Assembly (NCBI RefSeq): GCF_001953865.1
Contig: NZ_MQUQ01000034.1
Location: forward strand, 1 to 34,414
Source: Amycolatopsis coloradensis
Lineage (GTDB): Bacteria; Actinomycetota; Actinomycetes; Mycobacteriales; Pseudonocardiaceae
Length of the DNA: 34,414 bases
Direction: 5' to 3'
Of the stretch, positions 15,124 to 23,312 are shown piece by piece. The notes under the pieces are model-generated. The model was not told the origin of the DNA, did not search any database, and was given only the letters and a program-made list of their open reading frames with translations. Positions within the stretch are counted from its first letter, which is position 1; the number at the start of each line of letters is the position of its first letter. The translations under genes and the position numbers were made by a program.

Positions 15124-16332
15124 TCAGCGCGTTCCGAGGCCCGCCGACGCGATGTCCGACGCACTGCCGGAACTCGGGTTCGGCCCGAACCAGTCGAGAC
15201 AGACGATCATGGCGTCGTCAGTGGCCAGGCCGCCCTCGCGGCGGTCCCGCAGTTCTTCGAGGACGGCGCCCGGGACGTGGGCGGCGGGAAGGTCCGCGGT
15301 CGCGGCGACCGCTCGGGCGAGGGCGTGATCACCGTACGGTTCGCCGTGCGGCCCGGTGACGTCGTACACGCCGTCGCTGACGAACACGAAGCGGTCGCCG
15401 GCCAGCGCCTGGAGACGTTCGAGGGTGTAGGTGGTGTCTTCGAAGGTGCCGAGCGGGAGCTGTTCGTCGAAGTGCACACGTTCGGTCTTGCCGTCGCGGA
15501 GGCGCCACAGACGGGGCGATCCGGCGTCGACCGCGTCGATCTCGCCGGTCGCGAGGTCGAATTCGAGCAAAAGGGCCGCGACGTGCTGCTCGCCGACGTG
15601 CTGGGCGTAAATGGCCTGGTCGGCGAGTTCCGCCTGGGCGTCCAGCGGGATCCCGGCCCGCCGGGCGTTGCGCAGGGCGTTGACGGCGAGATTGGTCAGC
15701 AGTGCCGCGCTCGCGCCCTCCCCCATGCCGTTGATGAGTGCGACAGTGAGTTTGTGCGCGGACGCCGACCAGTCGAAGCAGTCGCCATAGATGGCGTACG
15801 CGGGTTCGAGTTGCCCGCCCATGGCGAATTCGGGGCGGGCGCAGGCGCGGCCGGGTAGTAGCTGCCACTGCATTTCGGCGGCGAGGGTGAGCCGGGACGA
15901 GCGGCGGGCCTGCACGTAGAGGTCGGTGTCGCGATCGGCGACGAACACCTCGTGCGCGAGCGCTTCGGCGAACCGGCCGAGTTCCGCCCACACGGGCGGT
16001 TCCTGATCTTCGGGCAAGGTGACCGCGAGCACACCCAGCCGGTCGCCCCGCACGGAAACCGGCAAATGGGCCCGGATACCCTCCTCGACGGCCTCGAAGG
16101 TCGCCCCCTGGGAGGTGAAGGCCTCGCCCGCGGGTGTTCCGGCCATCGCCACCGGGTCGGTGGTGTAGGGCAGCACGGTCACGCGCCGCAGTTCGGTGAG
16201 GCTGTAGTCGGCCATCAAGAGGTCGACCGCCGATGCGGCGAAATGTTCCTCGAGTGCCGAACGCAACCCGTCGAGCAGCTGGTGCGGCTGGACACCTCTC
16301 AGGATCCGTTCCACCGCAAGGAATCTGTCCAC
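15124..16332 (-). CDS. SpoIIE/PP2C-type phosphatase with N-terminal GAF-like region, altered metal motif
   Basis: A 402-residue protein. Residues about 10-140 look like a GAF-type sensory region; about 165-385 form a SpoIIE-like PP2C domain. Typical parts are YGDCFDW (first metal Asp) and RFVFVSDGVYD followed by TDDAMIVCLDW near the end. The central motif, normally DxxGHG, reads INGMGEG: the metal-binding Asp is Asn and the His is Glu. Activity may be reduced or lost. GTG at 16332 is preferred because GGAGG (reverse strand, 16341-16345) lies 8 bases upstream; the ATG at 16338 is only 2 bases from it. It diverges from the MarR gene of the stressosome block and may act on anti-sigma antagonists. 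Confidence 0.83.
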   Translation of the reverse strand: MDRFLAVERILRGVQPHQLLDGLRSALEEHFAASAVDLLMADYSLTELRRVTVLPYTTDPVAMAGTPAGEAFTSQGATFEAVEEGIRAHLPVSVRGDRLGVLAVTLPEDQEPPVWAELGRFAEALAHEVFVADRDTDLYVQARRSSRLTLAAEMQWQLLPGRACARPEFAMGGQLEPAYAIYGDCFDWSASAHKLTVALINGMGEGASAALLTNLAVNALRNARRAGIPLDAQAELADQAIYAQHVGEQHVAALLLEFDLATGEIDAVDAGSPRLWRLRDGKTERVHFDEQLPLGTFEDTTYTLERLQALAGDRFVFVSDGVYDVTGPHGEPYGDHALARAVAATADLPAAHVPGAVLEELRDRREGGLATDDAMIVCLDWFGPNPSSGSASDIASAGLGTR

Positions 16333-16466
16333 CCTCATCGCCTCCACGCGCAACAAAACCGGCGCCTGGGCGGACACCGGCGAACAGGGTCGGCACCGCG
16401 CGAGCGGACCGGCCGTAGGGCGTCCCGCGATGAGCTGGGCTGACAGTTCAGCATAAGGATGCGAGA

Positions 16467-16925
16467 GTGGGTGTCGTGAATCGGTCCTCCGAGCCTTCCG
16501 GCACCGAGACGGTGGCGGCGGCGGTGGCCGAGACGGCCGAGCTGCTCGAGATCATGTTCGAACGCGCTCGCGAGGCGTCACCGCGTCCGCTGTCGACGTC
16601 CCAGGTACGCGCAGTCGTGGCACTCGACCACCACGACGGCCTGAACCTGCGCGCACTCGCCGACCTGCTCGGTTCGACATCCCCGCTGGTGAGCCGCCTG
16701 TGTGACCGGCTGGAGGCCGTCGGGTTCGTCGACCGGCTGCCGAGCACCCGCAACCGTCGTGAACTCACCCTGCGTCTCAGCGACCAAGGCCGCGCCTACC
16801 TGCGCGACCTGCGGACACGGCGCCGCGAAAGCCTGGAGTCCGTGCTGGCGAAACTCACCCCCGAGGCCAGGACCGCTCTCGCCGACGGCCTGCGCGAGTT
16901 CCGCGAGGTCGCGGCGAGGTTGTGA
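16467..16925 (+). CDS. MarR-family transcriptional regulator
   Basis: A 152-residue winged-helix regulator. The DNA-binding core reads LSTSQVRAVVALDHHDGLNLRALADLLGSTSPLVSRLCDRLEAVGFVDR, then the wing RNRRELTLRLSDQGRAYL; helices at both ends should form the dimer. MarR proteins usually repress nearby genes and release DNA on binding small aromatic ligands or on oxidation. The GTG at 16467 has AAGGA upstream; a second GTG at 16476 is possible. A perfect 24-bp palindrome at 16963-16986, between this gene and the stressosome operon, is the likely operator. The only Cys is in the wing-proximal helix (LCDRLE), so redox sensing is not obvious. Confidence 0.88.
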   Translation: MGVVNRSSEPSGTETVAAAVAETAELLEIMFERAREASPRPLSTSQVRAVVALDHHDGLNLRALADLLGSTSPLVSRLCDRLEAVGFVDRLPSTRNRRELTLRLSDQGRAYLRDLRTRRRESLESVLAKLTPEARTALADGLREFREVAARL

Positions 16926-16934
16926 CGCCCACAC

Positions 16935-16952
16935 GGTGCCATGGACGGCACC
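16935..16952. terminator. Short hairpin after the MarR gene
   Basis: GGTGCC at 16935-16940 and GGCACC at 16947-16952 form perfect 6-bp arms around a 6-base loop, 10 bases after the MarR stop. There is no run of T after it, so it would be a weak terminator or attenuator ahead of the stressosome operon. Confidence 0.35.
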
Positions 16953-16962
16953 GGAGTAAGGT

Positions 16963-16986
16963 GACTGTTGTCATGTGACAACAGTC
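16963..16986. promoter_or_regulatory. Perfect 24-bp palindrome, candidate MarR operator
   Basis: Arms GACTGTTGTCA (16963-16973) and TGACAACAGTC (16976-16986) are perfect inverted copies around two bases. The TTGTCA/TGACAA core resembles binding sites of MarR-type dimers. It lies 38 bases downstream of the MarR gene and 38 bases upstream of the rsbR start, so binding here should control the stressosome operon. A possible -10 box TAAGGT is at 16957-16962, without a clear -35. Confidence 0.65.
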
Positions 16987-17024
16987 GCGATCGCAGCCGG
17001 TCGCGCCGTACACCTGGAGGTGTG

Positions 17025-17891
17025 GTGCAGGGGACCGAGGACTCCGCCGTCCGGGACCTGCTTTCGCGGATCTTCGACGACGGCCAGGAAAGACTCATCG
17101 ACGACTGGGTGCGGTGGCAGCTCACGGATTCGCCTGCCTGGACCGGCGAGCAGGAACTGCGGCTCGAAGCCAAGGAACTACTCGAAGCCTTCTCCAAGGC
17201 CCTCCGCACCGAAATCCCGTTGGAGCGGATCGTCGACCGGGACGAAGCCGTCCGCGCCGCGTTGCGGGGATTGTCCGAGCGGCGCGCCCGCGTGGGTGCC
17301 TCGCCGACCGCGACCGCGATGGCGATCCTCGCGCTGAAGCGCACCACGCTCTCCGCGCTCGAAAACCTGGCCGAAGACACCGGGATTCGCTATCACGCTT
17401 CGTTGCAGGTCAACCGTCTCCTCGACGCGGCAGGCCTGCTCACGTTCTCGGTGTACGTAGAAGGGCGCGAAGAGATCATTCGCCGCCAGCACCAGCAGAT
17501 GCTCGAGCTGTCGACCCCGGTGGTGCGCTTGTGGCGGCAGGTGCTCGCCGTTCCGTTGATCGGCACCCTCGACAGCGCACGCACGCAGGTCGTGATGAAC
17601 GACCTCCTCGAGGCGATCCAGGCCCATGAGGCACGCGTGGCGATCATCGACATCACCGGTGTGTCCACCGTCGACACCGCCGTGGCGCAGCACCTGCTGC
17701 AAACCGTCAGCGCCGTCCGGCTGATGGGCGCGGAATGCCTGATCAGCGGTGTCCGCCCGTCGATCGCGCAGACCGTGACCCAGCTCGGTATCGATCTGTC
17801 GCACATCGTCACCCGGGGTTCGCTCGCCGACGCGCTCGCCGCGGCGATGCGGCTGATCGACGAACCCTTCCGCTCCGCGGTGACCGGATGA
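17025..17891 (+). CDS. rsbR: RsbR-like stressosome scaffold protein
   Basis: A 288-residue protein with an N-terminal helical, globin-like RsbR sensory domain (about 5-150) and a C-terminal STAS domain (about 165-280). The STAS part contains IIDITGVSTVDTAVAQHLL and CLISGVRPSIAQT; Thr218 and Thr250 match the two threonines that RsbT phosphorylates in Bacillus RsbRA. It should assemble with RsbS into the large stressosome shell in the cytoplasm and sense stress. GTG at 17025 is chosen because GGAGG (17016-17020) precedes it by four bases; the GTG at 17022 is too close, and earlier starts lack a site. The palindrome at 16963-16986 sits in its promoter region. Its stop overlaps rsbS as ATGA. Confidence 0.87.
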   Translation: MQGTEDSAVRDLLSRIFDDGQERLIDDWVRWQLTDSPAWTGEQELRLEAKELLEAFSKALRTEIPLERIVDRDEAVRAALRGLSERRARVGASPTATAMAILALKRTTLSALENLAEDTGIRYHASLQVNRLLDAAGLLTFSVYVEGREEIIRRQHQQMLELSTPVVRLWRQVLAVPLIGTLDSARTQVVMNDLLEAIQAHEARVAIIDITGVSTVDTAVAQHLLQTVSAVRLMGAECLISGVRPSIAQTVTQLGIDLSHIVTRGSLADALAAAMRLIDEPFRSAVTG

Positions 17892-18286
17892 ACGCCAGGG
17901 CGGGCCTGCCGATCCTCCGGCTCGGGGACATCCTGATCAGCGGGCTGCTCAGCGACCTGGACGACGCGATCGCGCTGGAGTTCACCGCCGAACTCACCGC
18001 CCGGATCTCCGACGAGGGGATTCGCGGGGTCATTCTCGACATCTCCCGGCTGGAGATCATCGACTCGTTCGTCGCACGCGTCCTGATGGAACTGGCCGCC
18101 ACCGGGAGGCTCCTCGGTGCCCGGATGATCGTCGCCGGAATGCGGCCGGCCGTCGCCATCACCCTGTCCGAACTGGGACTGCGGCTCACCGGCGTCCAAA
18201 CCGCGCTGAACGCCGAACAGGCCATGGAACTCCTGGGATGGCGCCGTCCCCTTGAGGCAGCCGAAGAGGCGCCTCGTGCTTCCTGA
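17888..18286 (+). CDS. rsbS: RsbS-like STAS-domain antagonist
   Basis: A 132-residue single STAS-domain protein, the minimal stressosome component that holds RsbT inactive until phosphorylated. The phosphorylation region reads LDISRLEIIDSFVARVLMEL with Ser60 in the place of Bacillus Ser59, and VAGMRPAVAITLSEL follows, with Thr92 in the second site. The N-terminal strand PILRLGDILIS is typical of RsbS. ATG at 17888 overlaps the rsbR stop. The C-terminal tail after residue 118 is acidic/basic and not conserved as far as I can tell. It overlaps the start of the kinase gene by 11 bases. Confidence 0.9.
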   Translation: MNARAGLPILRLGDILISGLLSDLDDAIALEFTAELTARISDEGIRGVILDISRLEIIDSFVARVLMELAATGRLLGARMIVAGMRPAVAITLSELGLRLTGVQTALNAEQAMELLGWRRPLEAAEEAPRAS

Positions 18287-18701
18287 CGAACTCACCGACC
18301 AGGACCCGCGCGAACACACCGTCCGCGCCGAAGAGGACCTGCTCACCGCACGGCACGCCGTGCGGGCCAGTGCCGTCGCGGCCGGCTTCTCGATCGTCGA
18401 CCAGACCAAAATCGTGACCGCCGCCAGCGAACTCGTGCGCAACGCCTACATCCACGGCGGAGGCGGCACGATGACCATCGCCGTGGTGCGTGACCGCTTC
18501 GGGCGGTCGGGAATCAGCCTGTCCGTCCGCGACGGCGGCCCCGGTATCGCGGACGTCGAACAGGCCATGGCCGACGGGTTCAGCACCGGCGCCGGTCTCG
18601 GGCACGGTCTCGGCGGCACCCGGCGGCTGGTCGACGAGTTCACCATCGACACCACACCCGGCGAGGGCACCACGGTCACCGTCGTCCGCTGGAAACCATG
18701 A
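18276..18701 (+). CDS. rsbT: RsbT-like serine kinase (HATPase_c)
   Basis: A 141-residue GHKL-type ATPase/kinase. Box N is AASELVRNAYIHGGGG with Asn56, the G1 box is DGGPGIAD (Asp86), and the glycine-rich lid is GAGLGHGLGGTRRLVDEF. In the classical pathway RsbT phosphorylates RsbR and RsbS, then leaves the complex and activates the RsbU phosphatase. Gene order rsbR-rsbS-rsbT supports this identity over a generic anti-sigma kinase. GTG at 18276 has AGAGG six bases upstream; the frame is open to a TTG at 18252. The stop overlaps the next start as ATGA. Confidence 0.88.
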   Translation: MLPDELTDQDPREHTVRAEEDLLTARHAVRASAVAAGFSIVDQTKIVTAASELVRNAYIHGGGGTMTIAVVRDRFGRSGISLSVRDGGPGIADVEQAMADGFSTGAGLGHGLGGTRRLVDEFTIDTTPGEGTTVTVVRWKP

Positions 18702-19690
18702 CCGTCTCGGACGCGTCGCTCACCCGTCTGATCCGCATCGACCACATCAGCGCGGTCTACGCCGCGACCCGTGCCGCCCGCGAGGTCGCCGCCGAGGTGG
18801 GCCTGCCCGAAGTCCTCGCCGAACGCGCCGCCGTCATCGCCTCCGAGCTGGCGAGCAATCTCGACAAACACGCCAGCGACGGTGCCGTGTTCGTCCAGCG
18901 GTCACTGGCCTGGCCGGGAGTGGACGTCTACGCCGTCGATCACGGCCCGGGAATGGCCGACCTGGATCATTGGCGCGTCGACGGCAACACGACCACGGAA
19001 ACCCTGGGCACCGGACTCGGCGCCATCGGCAGGCTCGCGACCGAGTTCCGCATCACCTCGGCGGCGGGCACGGGGACCGTCGCGGCCGCCCGGGTCCTCG
19101 CGCCCGGCCCGAAACCCGCCGATCTCGCGCACGTGCGACTCCCCCGCGAAGGCGAAGAGCGGTGCGGTGACGCGGTGGCCTTCTCCACGATGCCCGGCGT
19201 CCGCACGGCGGCCCTCGTCGACGGGCTCGGCCACGGCCCCGAGGCGAGCGACGCCGCGGAAGCCGCGATCGCCGTCTTCCGTCGCGACCCGGACCGGCCG
19301 CTCCCCGAGCAGCTCAACGCCATGCACCGGACGCTGCGGCAGACCCGCGGCGCGGCGGTCGCGCTCGCCCGGATCTCCGAGGGCTCGCTCGAGTTCTGCG
19401 GCGTCGGGAACATCAGCGGCCTCGTCCTGGCCCAGGGCCACACCCAGCCACTGCTCAGCATTCCCGGGGTCGTCGGCTTCACCCTGCCGTCCGTCCGGGT
19501 ACGGGCGGTGGCGTTGACCGGGCACGAACTCGTGATCCTGCACACCGACGGAATCGACGGCTACTGGCGCGGCCCGGCCGCGCTCGGACCGCTCCCGCCC
19601 ATCGCGCTGCTCACCGCCGATCTCGCCCACCGCCACCGCGATCTCCGCGATGACGCCGCGTTGATCGCCTTCGGACCGGAGGTCCCGTGA
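18698..19690 (+). CDS. HATPase-PP2C fusion: anti-sigma-type kinase plus SpoIIE/RsbX-like phosphatase
   Basis: A 330-residue two-domain protein. Residues about 10-130 form a GHKL ATPase (box N ASELASNLDKHA with Asn54; DHGPGMAD; lid LGTGLGAIGRL). Residues about 140-328 form a small PP2C domain with CGDAVAF, ALVDGLGHGPEASDAAEAA, VGNISG, LHTDGIDGYW and DDAALIAFG; the metal Asp residues are present. RsbX in Bacillus resets the stressosome by dephosphorylating RsbR and RsbS, and the compact PP2C domain fits that. The kinase half could replace RsbW or supply a second kinase. Four-base overlaps on both sides place it firmly in the operon. Confidence 0.87.
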   Translation: MTVSDASLTRLIRIDHISAVYAATRAAREVAAEVGLPEVLAERAAVIASELASNLDKHASDGAVFVQRSLAWPGVDVYAVDHGPGMADLDHWRVDGNTTTETLGTGLGAIGRLATEFRITSAAGTGTVAAARVLAPGPKPADLAHVRLPREGEERCGDAVAFSTMPGVRTAALVDGLGHGPEASDAAEAAIAVFRRDPDRPLPEQLNAMHRTLRQTRGAAVALARISEGSLEFCGVGNISGLVLAQGHTQPLLSIPGVVGFTLPSVRVRAVALTGHELVILHTDGIDGYWRGPAALGPLPPIALLTADLAHRHRDLRDDAALIAFGPEVP

Positions 19691-20865
19691 CAGACGCCTC
19701 GACCCGCCGGTTGCGCCGCCGCGTACGCGAGGTGTGCGCGGCAGCCGGAGTGCCGGTCGAGCAACGCGCCCGGCTGGTACTCGCGGCGACCTTGCTCGCC
19801 GAACGCGGCCCGGAACCGGCACTTTCGGCGGCCACCGCTGTCGGCAGGCTGTCCGTCACCCTGGAAACGTTCCGGCCTGTCGGACAAGGCGAACGCAACG
19901 CCCTCCCCTTGCTCCCCGCCGCGGGCGACGGGACGAGCCTGACCTGGCATCTCGACGCGGGCGCCGAGCCGGCACCGGCGACAGCCGCCGACGACGAGGC
20001 GGCCACCCGGGACGAGATGCTGGCGCTGGTCGCCCGCGCCGACACCATCGCCAAGGACCAGCGCGAACTCAAACACGAACTGGCCGAGACGAACAGTGGC
20101 GTGCTCGCGATGTACGTCGAACTGGAGGAAAGAGACGAGCAACTCCAGAAGGCGCACGCGGTGATCTTCCGCGAACTCGAAGACGCGTTACGCCCACCAC
20201 CGCCGAAAGCCGACGCCTTCGAACTGGCCGTGCACTACGCGCCGAGCCAGCAGGACTCCCCCACCGGCGGGGATCTCTACGACTGGTTCGTCCTGCCTGA
20301 CGGGAACCTGCACATCACCCTCGTCGACGCCGTCGGACACGGTGTCACCTCGACACGGCACGCCCTGACCGTCACCCACGCGATCCGCACCCTGGCGTTG
20401 GAAGGTCACCCCTTCCGCGACCTGATCGCGCAAGCCGCCCGCACACTGGCGACCATCGAACCCGACCTGATGGCGACCGTGCTGCTCGCCCGGCTGGACC
20501 CGGCGACCGGCGACGCCACCTTCGCCAACGGCAGCCACCCTCGGCCGGTACTGGCCACACGCGGCGAGACCGAACTCCTCTTCGCCGCGAAGGCAGGCCG
20601 GGGCATCGGCTTCCCCGATCCGGGAAGCCACAGTCTCATCCACCGCACGCTCACCGACGGCGACTTGATCGTCATCTACACCGACGGCCTGGTCGAAAGC
20701 CGCAAGGACTTCCTCGAAGGCGAAGCACGTCTTCTGGCGGCTACACGCCGTCACGCCGGGCGCCCCACCGCGGAGATCCCGGACCTTCTCGCCACCGAAA
20801 TGCTCGACGTCGTCCTGCACACGGACGACACCGTGGTCATCGCGGTCCGCTACGTGGCGCCATGA
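19687..20865 (+). CDS. RsbU-like SpoIIE/PP2C phosphatase with coiled coil
   Basis: A 392-residue phosphatase. The N-terminal part (1-100) is helical and not recognised; a coiled coil spans about 112-165 (rich in Glu, Lys, Gln, with LEERDEQLQKAH). The PP2C domain (about 175-390) is complete: TGGDLYDWF, TLVDAVGHGVTST, IYTDGLVESR and TDDTVVIAVRYV, giving all metal-binding Asp residues. RsbU is activated by free RsbT and dephosphorylates the anti-anti-sigma factor. The coiled coil may be the RsbT contact or a dimer linker; inference. The GTG start overlaps the preceding stop as GTGA. It ends the operon; no sigma-B, RsbV or separate RsbW gene follows. Confidence 0.87.
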   Translation: MTDASTRRLRRRVREVCAAAGVPVEQRARLVLAATLLAERGPEPALSAATAVGRLSVTLETFRPVGQGERNALPLLPAAGDGTSLTWHLDAGAEPAPATAADDEAATRDEMLALVARADTIAKDQRELKHELAETNSGVLAMYVELEERDEQLQKAHAVIFRELEDALRPPPPKADAFELAVHYAPSQQDSPTGGDLYDWFVLPDGNLHITLVDAVGHGVTSTRHALTVTHAIRTLALEGHPFRDLIAQAARTLATIEPDLMATVLLARLDPATGDATFANGSHPRPVLATRGETELLFAAKAGRGIGFPDPGSHSLIHRTLTDGDLIVIYTDGLVESRKDFLEGEARLLAATRRHAGRPTAEIPDLLATEMLDVVLHTDDTVVIAVRYVAP

Positions 20866-20916
20866 CCTCGGCACCCGGCGGCGAGAGGGTTCAGCTCGGG
20901 AGGCCCGCTGACGAGA

Positions 20917-21738
20917 TCAGTTGTGCCCGTGGATGGTGCGGTGGATCCAGTCGGCGTAGGCGGGCACGCTGGTGTAGAGGCCGGGTCCGTTGGCACAGGG
21001 CACGTCGTCATCGCCGGGGCCGGAGGTGACGCCGATCAGCTGCCACCGGCCGTCCTGCCCACGCCGGATCTGCGGTCCGCCGGAGTCGCCCATGCACGCC
21101 ATCGCGTCGGGCTTGCGGCTGATCGTGCACAGCCGGGTCGAATCCGCGTAGCCGGGCGAGCACTCCGACTCGGCCCCGCGGCGGGTGTCGAGCTGCTGGA
21201 GCCGTTCGGGGAACACCGCCTTGGTGATGTCGGCGGTGTCGACCGTGGTGCCGAAGCCCAGTAAGCGGGTCGGCGTGCCGGGACGGCCTGGCCGGTCGGC
21301 GATCCGGACAGGCCGTTCGGAGACCGGACGGTCCAGGCGTACCAGCGCGATGTCGTTCTTGTTCGGCGCGCCCGGCTCGTAGCCCGGGTGGCGCACCCAG
21401 CGGTCGATGACGCGTACGGTGCCGCCGGAGGTCCGCCGCTGACTGCCGATGCGCACCGTGCCCTCCGGCACGGCCGGGTTGCGCCCCGGGTCGACGCAGT
21501 GCGCCGCGGTCACCACCCATCGCGGGTGGACCAGCACCGCCCCGCAGACACCCTTGGCGTTGTTCATCTCGGGTACCACCTCCGGGATCGAGGCCATGAA
21601 TTCATAGCGTTCGGTGGAGTTCTTCCCGTTCACCACGGCATCGGCACTGGCGGGCACCGCGATCGCGCAGCACACCCCCACCAGCGCGACACCGACGGCC
21701 CGAACGAGGCCACGACGTACGGAATCAACTCTCGACAT
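20917..21738 (-). CDS. Secreted trypsin-fold serine protease (S1 family)
   Basis: A 273-residue precursor. A signal peptide covers residues 1-33 (basic start, hydrophobic VGVALVGVCCAIAV, AxA-type end ASADA), and the mature chain seems to start near VVNG. The catalytic triad is His80 (VVTAAHC), Asp129 (NKNDIALV) and Ser219 (GDSGGP). The residue at the base of the specificity pocket, six before the Ser, is Met rather than Asp, so trypsin-like cleavage after Lys/Arg is unlikely. Cysteine pairs typical of S1 are present. The ATG at 21738 has GAAGGAAG upstream; the open frame further upstream lacks a signal peptide. It acts outside the cell; substrate unknown. Confidence 0.9.
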   Translation of the reverse strand: MSRVDSVRRGLVRAVGVALVGVCCAIAVPASADAVVNGKNSTERYEFMASIPEVVPEMNNAKGVCGAVLVHPRWVVTAAHCVDPGRNPAVPEGTVRIGSQRRTSGGTVRVIDRWVRHPGYEPGAPNKNDIALVRLDRPVSERPVRIADRPGRPGTPTRLLGFGTTVDTADITKAVFPERLQQLDTRRGAESECSPGYADSTRLCTISRKPDAMACMGDSGGPQIRRGQDGRWQLIGVTSGPGDDDVPCANGPGLYTSVPAYADWIHRTIHGHN

Positions 21739-21902
21739 GCGTCTTCCTTCACTTGCGGACTTCGAATCGATCGAGTCGATCATCGCCGCCCTCCGCGCCG
21801 TGAACCACCGGGTCAGCCTCCGTTCGGCGGTGGGGACGGCCCTACACCGGATGGTGGTGCCAGTCGGCGTCCGTGTCCCGGAACGGGCCTTGGCCCGCCG
21901 GA

Positions 21903-22736
21903 TCAGCCGGCCAGCCCGCGGAGCAGGCTCTCCAGATCGCGTTCGCCGTCGCGGGTCTGGGCGCCGTTGGCCAGTCCGCCTCGGATCAACTGTGCGGCCG
22001 CGGGCCGAACGAACTGGCCCGCCCAAGCGTCGTGTTCACGCAGGAAGCCCTCGGCCAGGTCGGCGGGAACGATGGCGCGTTTGGCCGCGGCGACCACGCC
22101 CTCGGGCAGTGCGGCGATGTTGCGGGCGAGGCGGTCGACGACGTCGTCGAGTTCGTCGGCGGGGACGGCCCGGTTGATCCAGCCGTAGCGTTCGGCGGTC
22201 CGCGCGTCGTGCAGGTCGGCGCCGAGCACCACCTCCAAAGCGCGGTTGCGGCCGATCCTGTCGGCGAGGTACTGGGTGCCACCGCCCCCGGGGACGATGC
22301 CCATGAGGGCCTCGACCTGGCCGAGCCCGGCGCGGCCGATCGCCGCGAACGCCATGTCCGCCGCCGTGACGAACTCCGCTCCACCACCACGGGCCAGGCC
22401 GGCGAGCTTGACGATCGTCACCTGGGGCTGCTGCCGGAGCAACTCCCCGAGGGCCTGGAAGACGTTGACACCGTCGGGTGTGTCGGCCGCGAGTTCGTCG
22501 AAGGCGTCCGGCGCGTCGACCAGTGCCATGTCGACGTGGGCGAGGAAGAAGTCCGGATCGGCGCTGTCGAACACGATCACCCGGACCGAGTCGTCGTCCC
22601 GCAGCCCGGTCAGCAGCCGCCGCAGGTCGGCCATGAGGGCGACGTCCAGGACGTTGACGGGTGGGTTGTCGAAGGTGACACGGGCGATGCCTGCCTCAAG
22701 GGTCACTCGCAGGGTCGCGTAGGTGTCGTGGTGCAC
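21903..22736 (-). CDS. Enoyl-CoA hydratase/isomerase family protein (crotonase fold)
   Basis: A 277-residue crotonase-family protein. It has the N-terminal VTFDNPPVNVLD strand-turn, the oxyanion-hole region LAGLARGGGAEFVTAADMAFA, and the second active-site part GQVEALMGIVPGGGGTQYLADRIG. The first catalytic Glu is in GGGAEF. Members hydrate enoyl-CoA, isomerise double bonds or cleave CoA esters; the exact reaction cannot be set. GTG at 22736 is preferred because GGAG lies 7 bases upstream, and the region before it is promoter-like. It diverges from the HxlR gene, which may regulate it. Confidence 0.87.
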   Translation of the reverse strand: MHHDTYATLRVTLEAGIARVTFDNPPVNVLDVALMADLRRLLTGLRDDDSVRVIVFDSADPDFFLAHVDMALVDAPDAFDELAADTPDGVNVFQALGELLRQQPQVTIVKLAGLARGGGAEFVTAADMAFAAIGRAGLGQVEALMGIVPGGGGTQYLADRIGRNRALEVVLGADLHDARTAERYGWINRAVPADELDDVVDRLARNIAALPEGVVAAAKRAIVPADLAEGFLREHDAWAGQFVRPAAAQLIRGGLANGAQTRDGERDLESLLRGLAG

Positions 22737-22783
22737 GAAGGATCTCCGATCGGTACCTGTCAGGCAGCTAAGTTCCTGATGTA

Positions 22784-22790
22784 TACCTAG
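22784..22790 (-). promoter_or_regulatory. CTAGGTA motif in the HxlR/enoyl-CoA hydratase divergent promoter
   Basis: The 7-mer CTAGGTA (reverse strand) sits in an A/T-richer part of the gap between the hydratase start (22736) and the HxlR start (22860), where GTATAC is also a small palindrome. The same 7-mer occurs in the promoter of the NmrA-like gene at 29277-29283. It may be an HxlR half site; the evidence is only the repeat and its position. Confidence 0.3.
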
Positions 22791-22859
22791 GCTGAAGCGA
22801 CGGGAGACCGGCGTCAATAACGCACTTTCGGCATCTCAAGGATCATGGAGGATACCGGC

Positions 22860-23252
22860 ATGACCACTCCCGGCACCGGCACGGACACGGGCGTCGTCTA
22901 CCGGGCCGACTGCCCCAGTCGCCCGATCCTCGACCAGATCGCCGACAAGTGGTCGATGATGGTGATGACCGTCCTCGACAGGCCCCGCCGGTTCAACGAC
23001 ATCAAGCGCCACCTCGAAGGCGTGACCCAGCGGGTCCTCACCCAGACCCTGCGCCGCCTGGAACGCAACGGGATGATCGCGCGGCGCGTGCTGCCGACCT
23101 CACCGGTCGGAGTCGAGTACTCCCTTACCCCGCTCGGCGAATCCCTGCGCGAACCCTTCGGTCACTTGTATGACTGGACGACCGCCCACGCGGACGAAAT
23201 CCAGAACTGCCGGCAGAACTACGACCAGCGCCAGCACGCCGAGCGAACGTAA
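22860..23252 (+). CDS. HxlR-family transcriptional regulator
   Basis: A 130-residue winged-helix protein of the HxlR family. The diagnostic segments are DCPSRPILDQIADKWSMMVM, RFNDIKRHLEGVTQRVLTQTLRRLERNGMI and SVEYSLTPLGESL-like text (GVEYSLTPLGESLREPF). The Cys in YRADCP is the position used for electrophile sensing in some relatives. ATG at 22860 is chosen over the ATG at 22845 because GGAGG (22848-22852) is 8 bases before it. The gene diverges from the enoyl-CoA hydratase gene, its probable target. Nothing further in the sequence defines its ligand. Confidence 0.9.
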   Translation: MTTPGTGTDTGVVYRADCPSRPILDQIADKWSMMVMTVLDRPRRFNDIKRHLEGVTQRVLTQTLRRLERNGMIARRVLPTSPVGVEYSLTPLGESLREPFGHLYDWTTAHADEIQNCRQNYDQRQHAERT

Positions 23253-23312
23253 CCGCTCGTTCGGGTCAGTCGACGGCGCCGGTCCCTGTCTCGCCAGTGC
23301 GGCTCGCGCCGG

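Noticed and set aside
16439..16452. Inverted repeat GCTGA-N4-TCAGC before the MarR gene
   Set aside because: Arms of five bases are too short to claim, and it does not match the 24-bp palindrome downstream of the gene.
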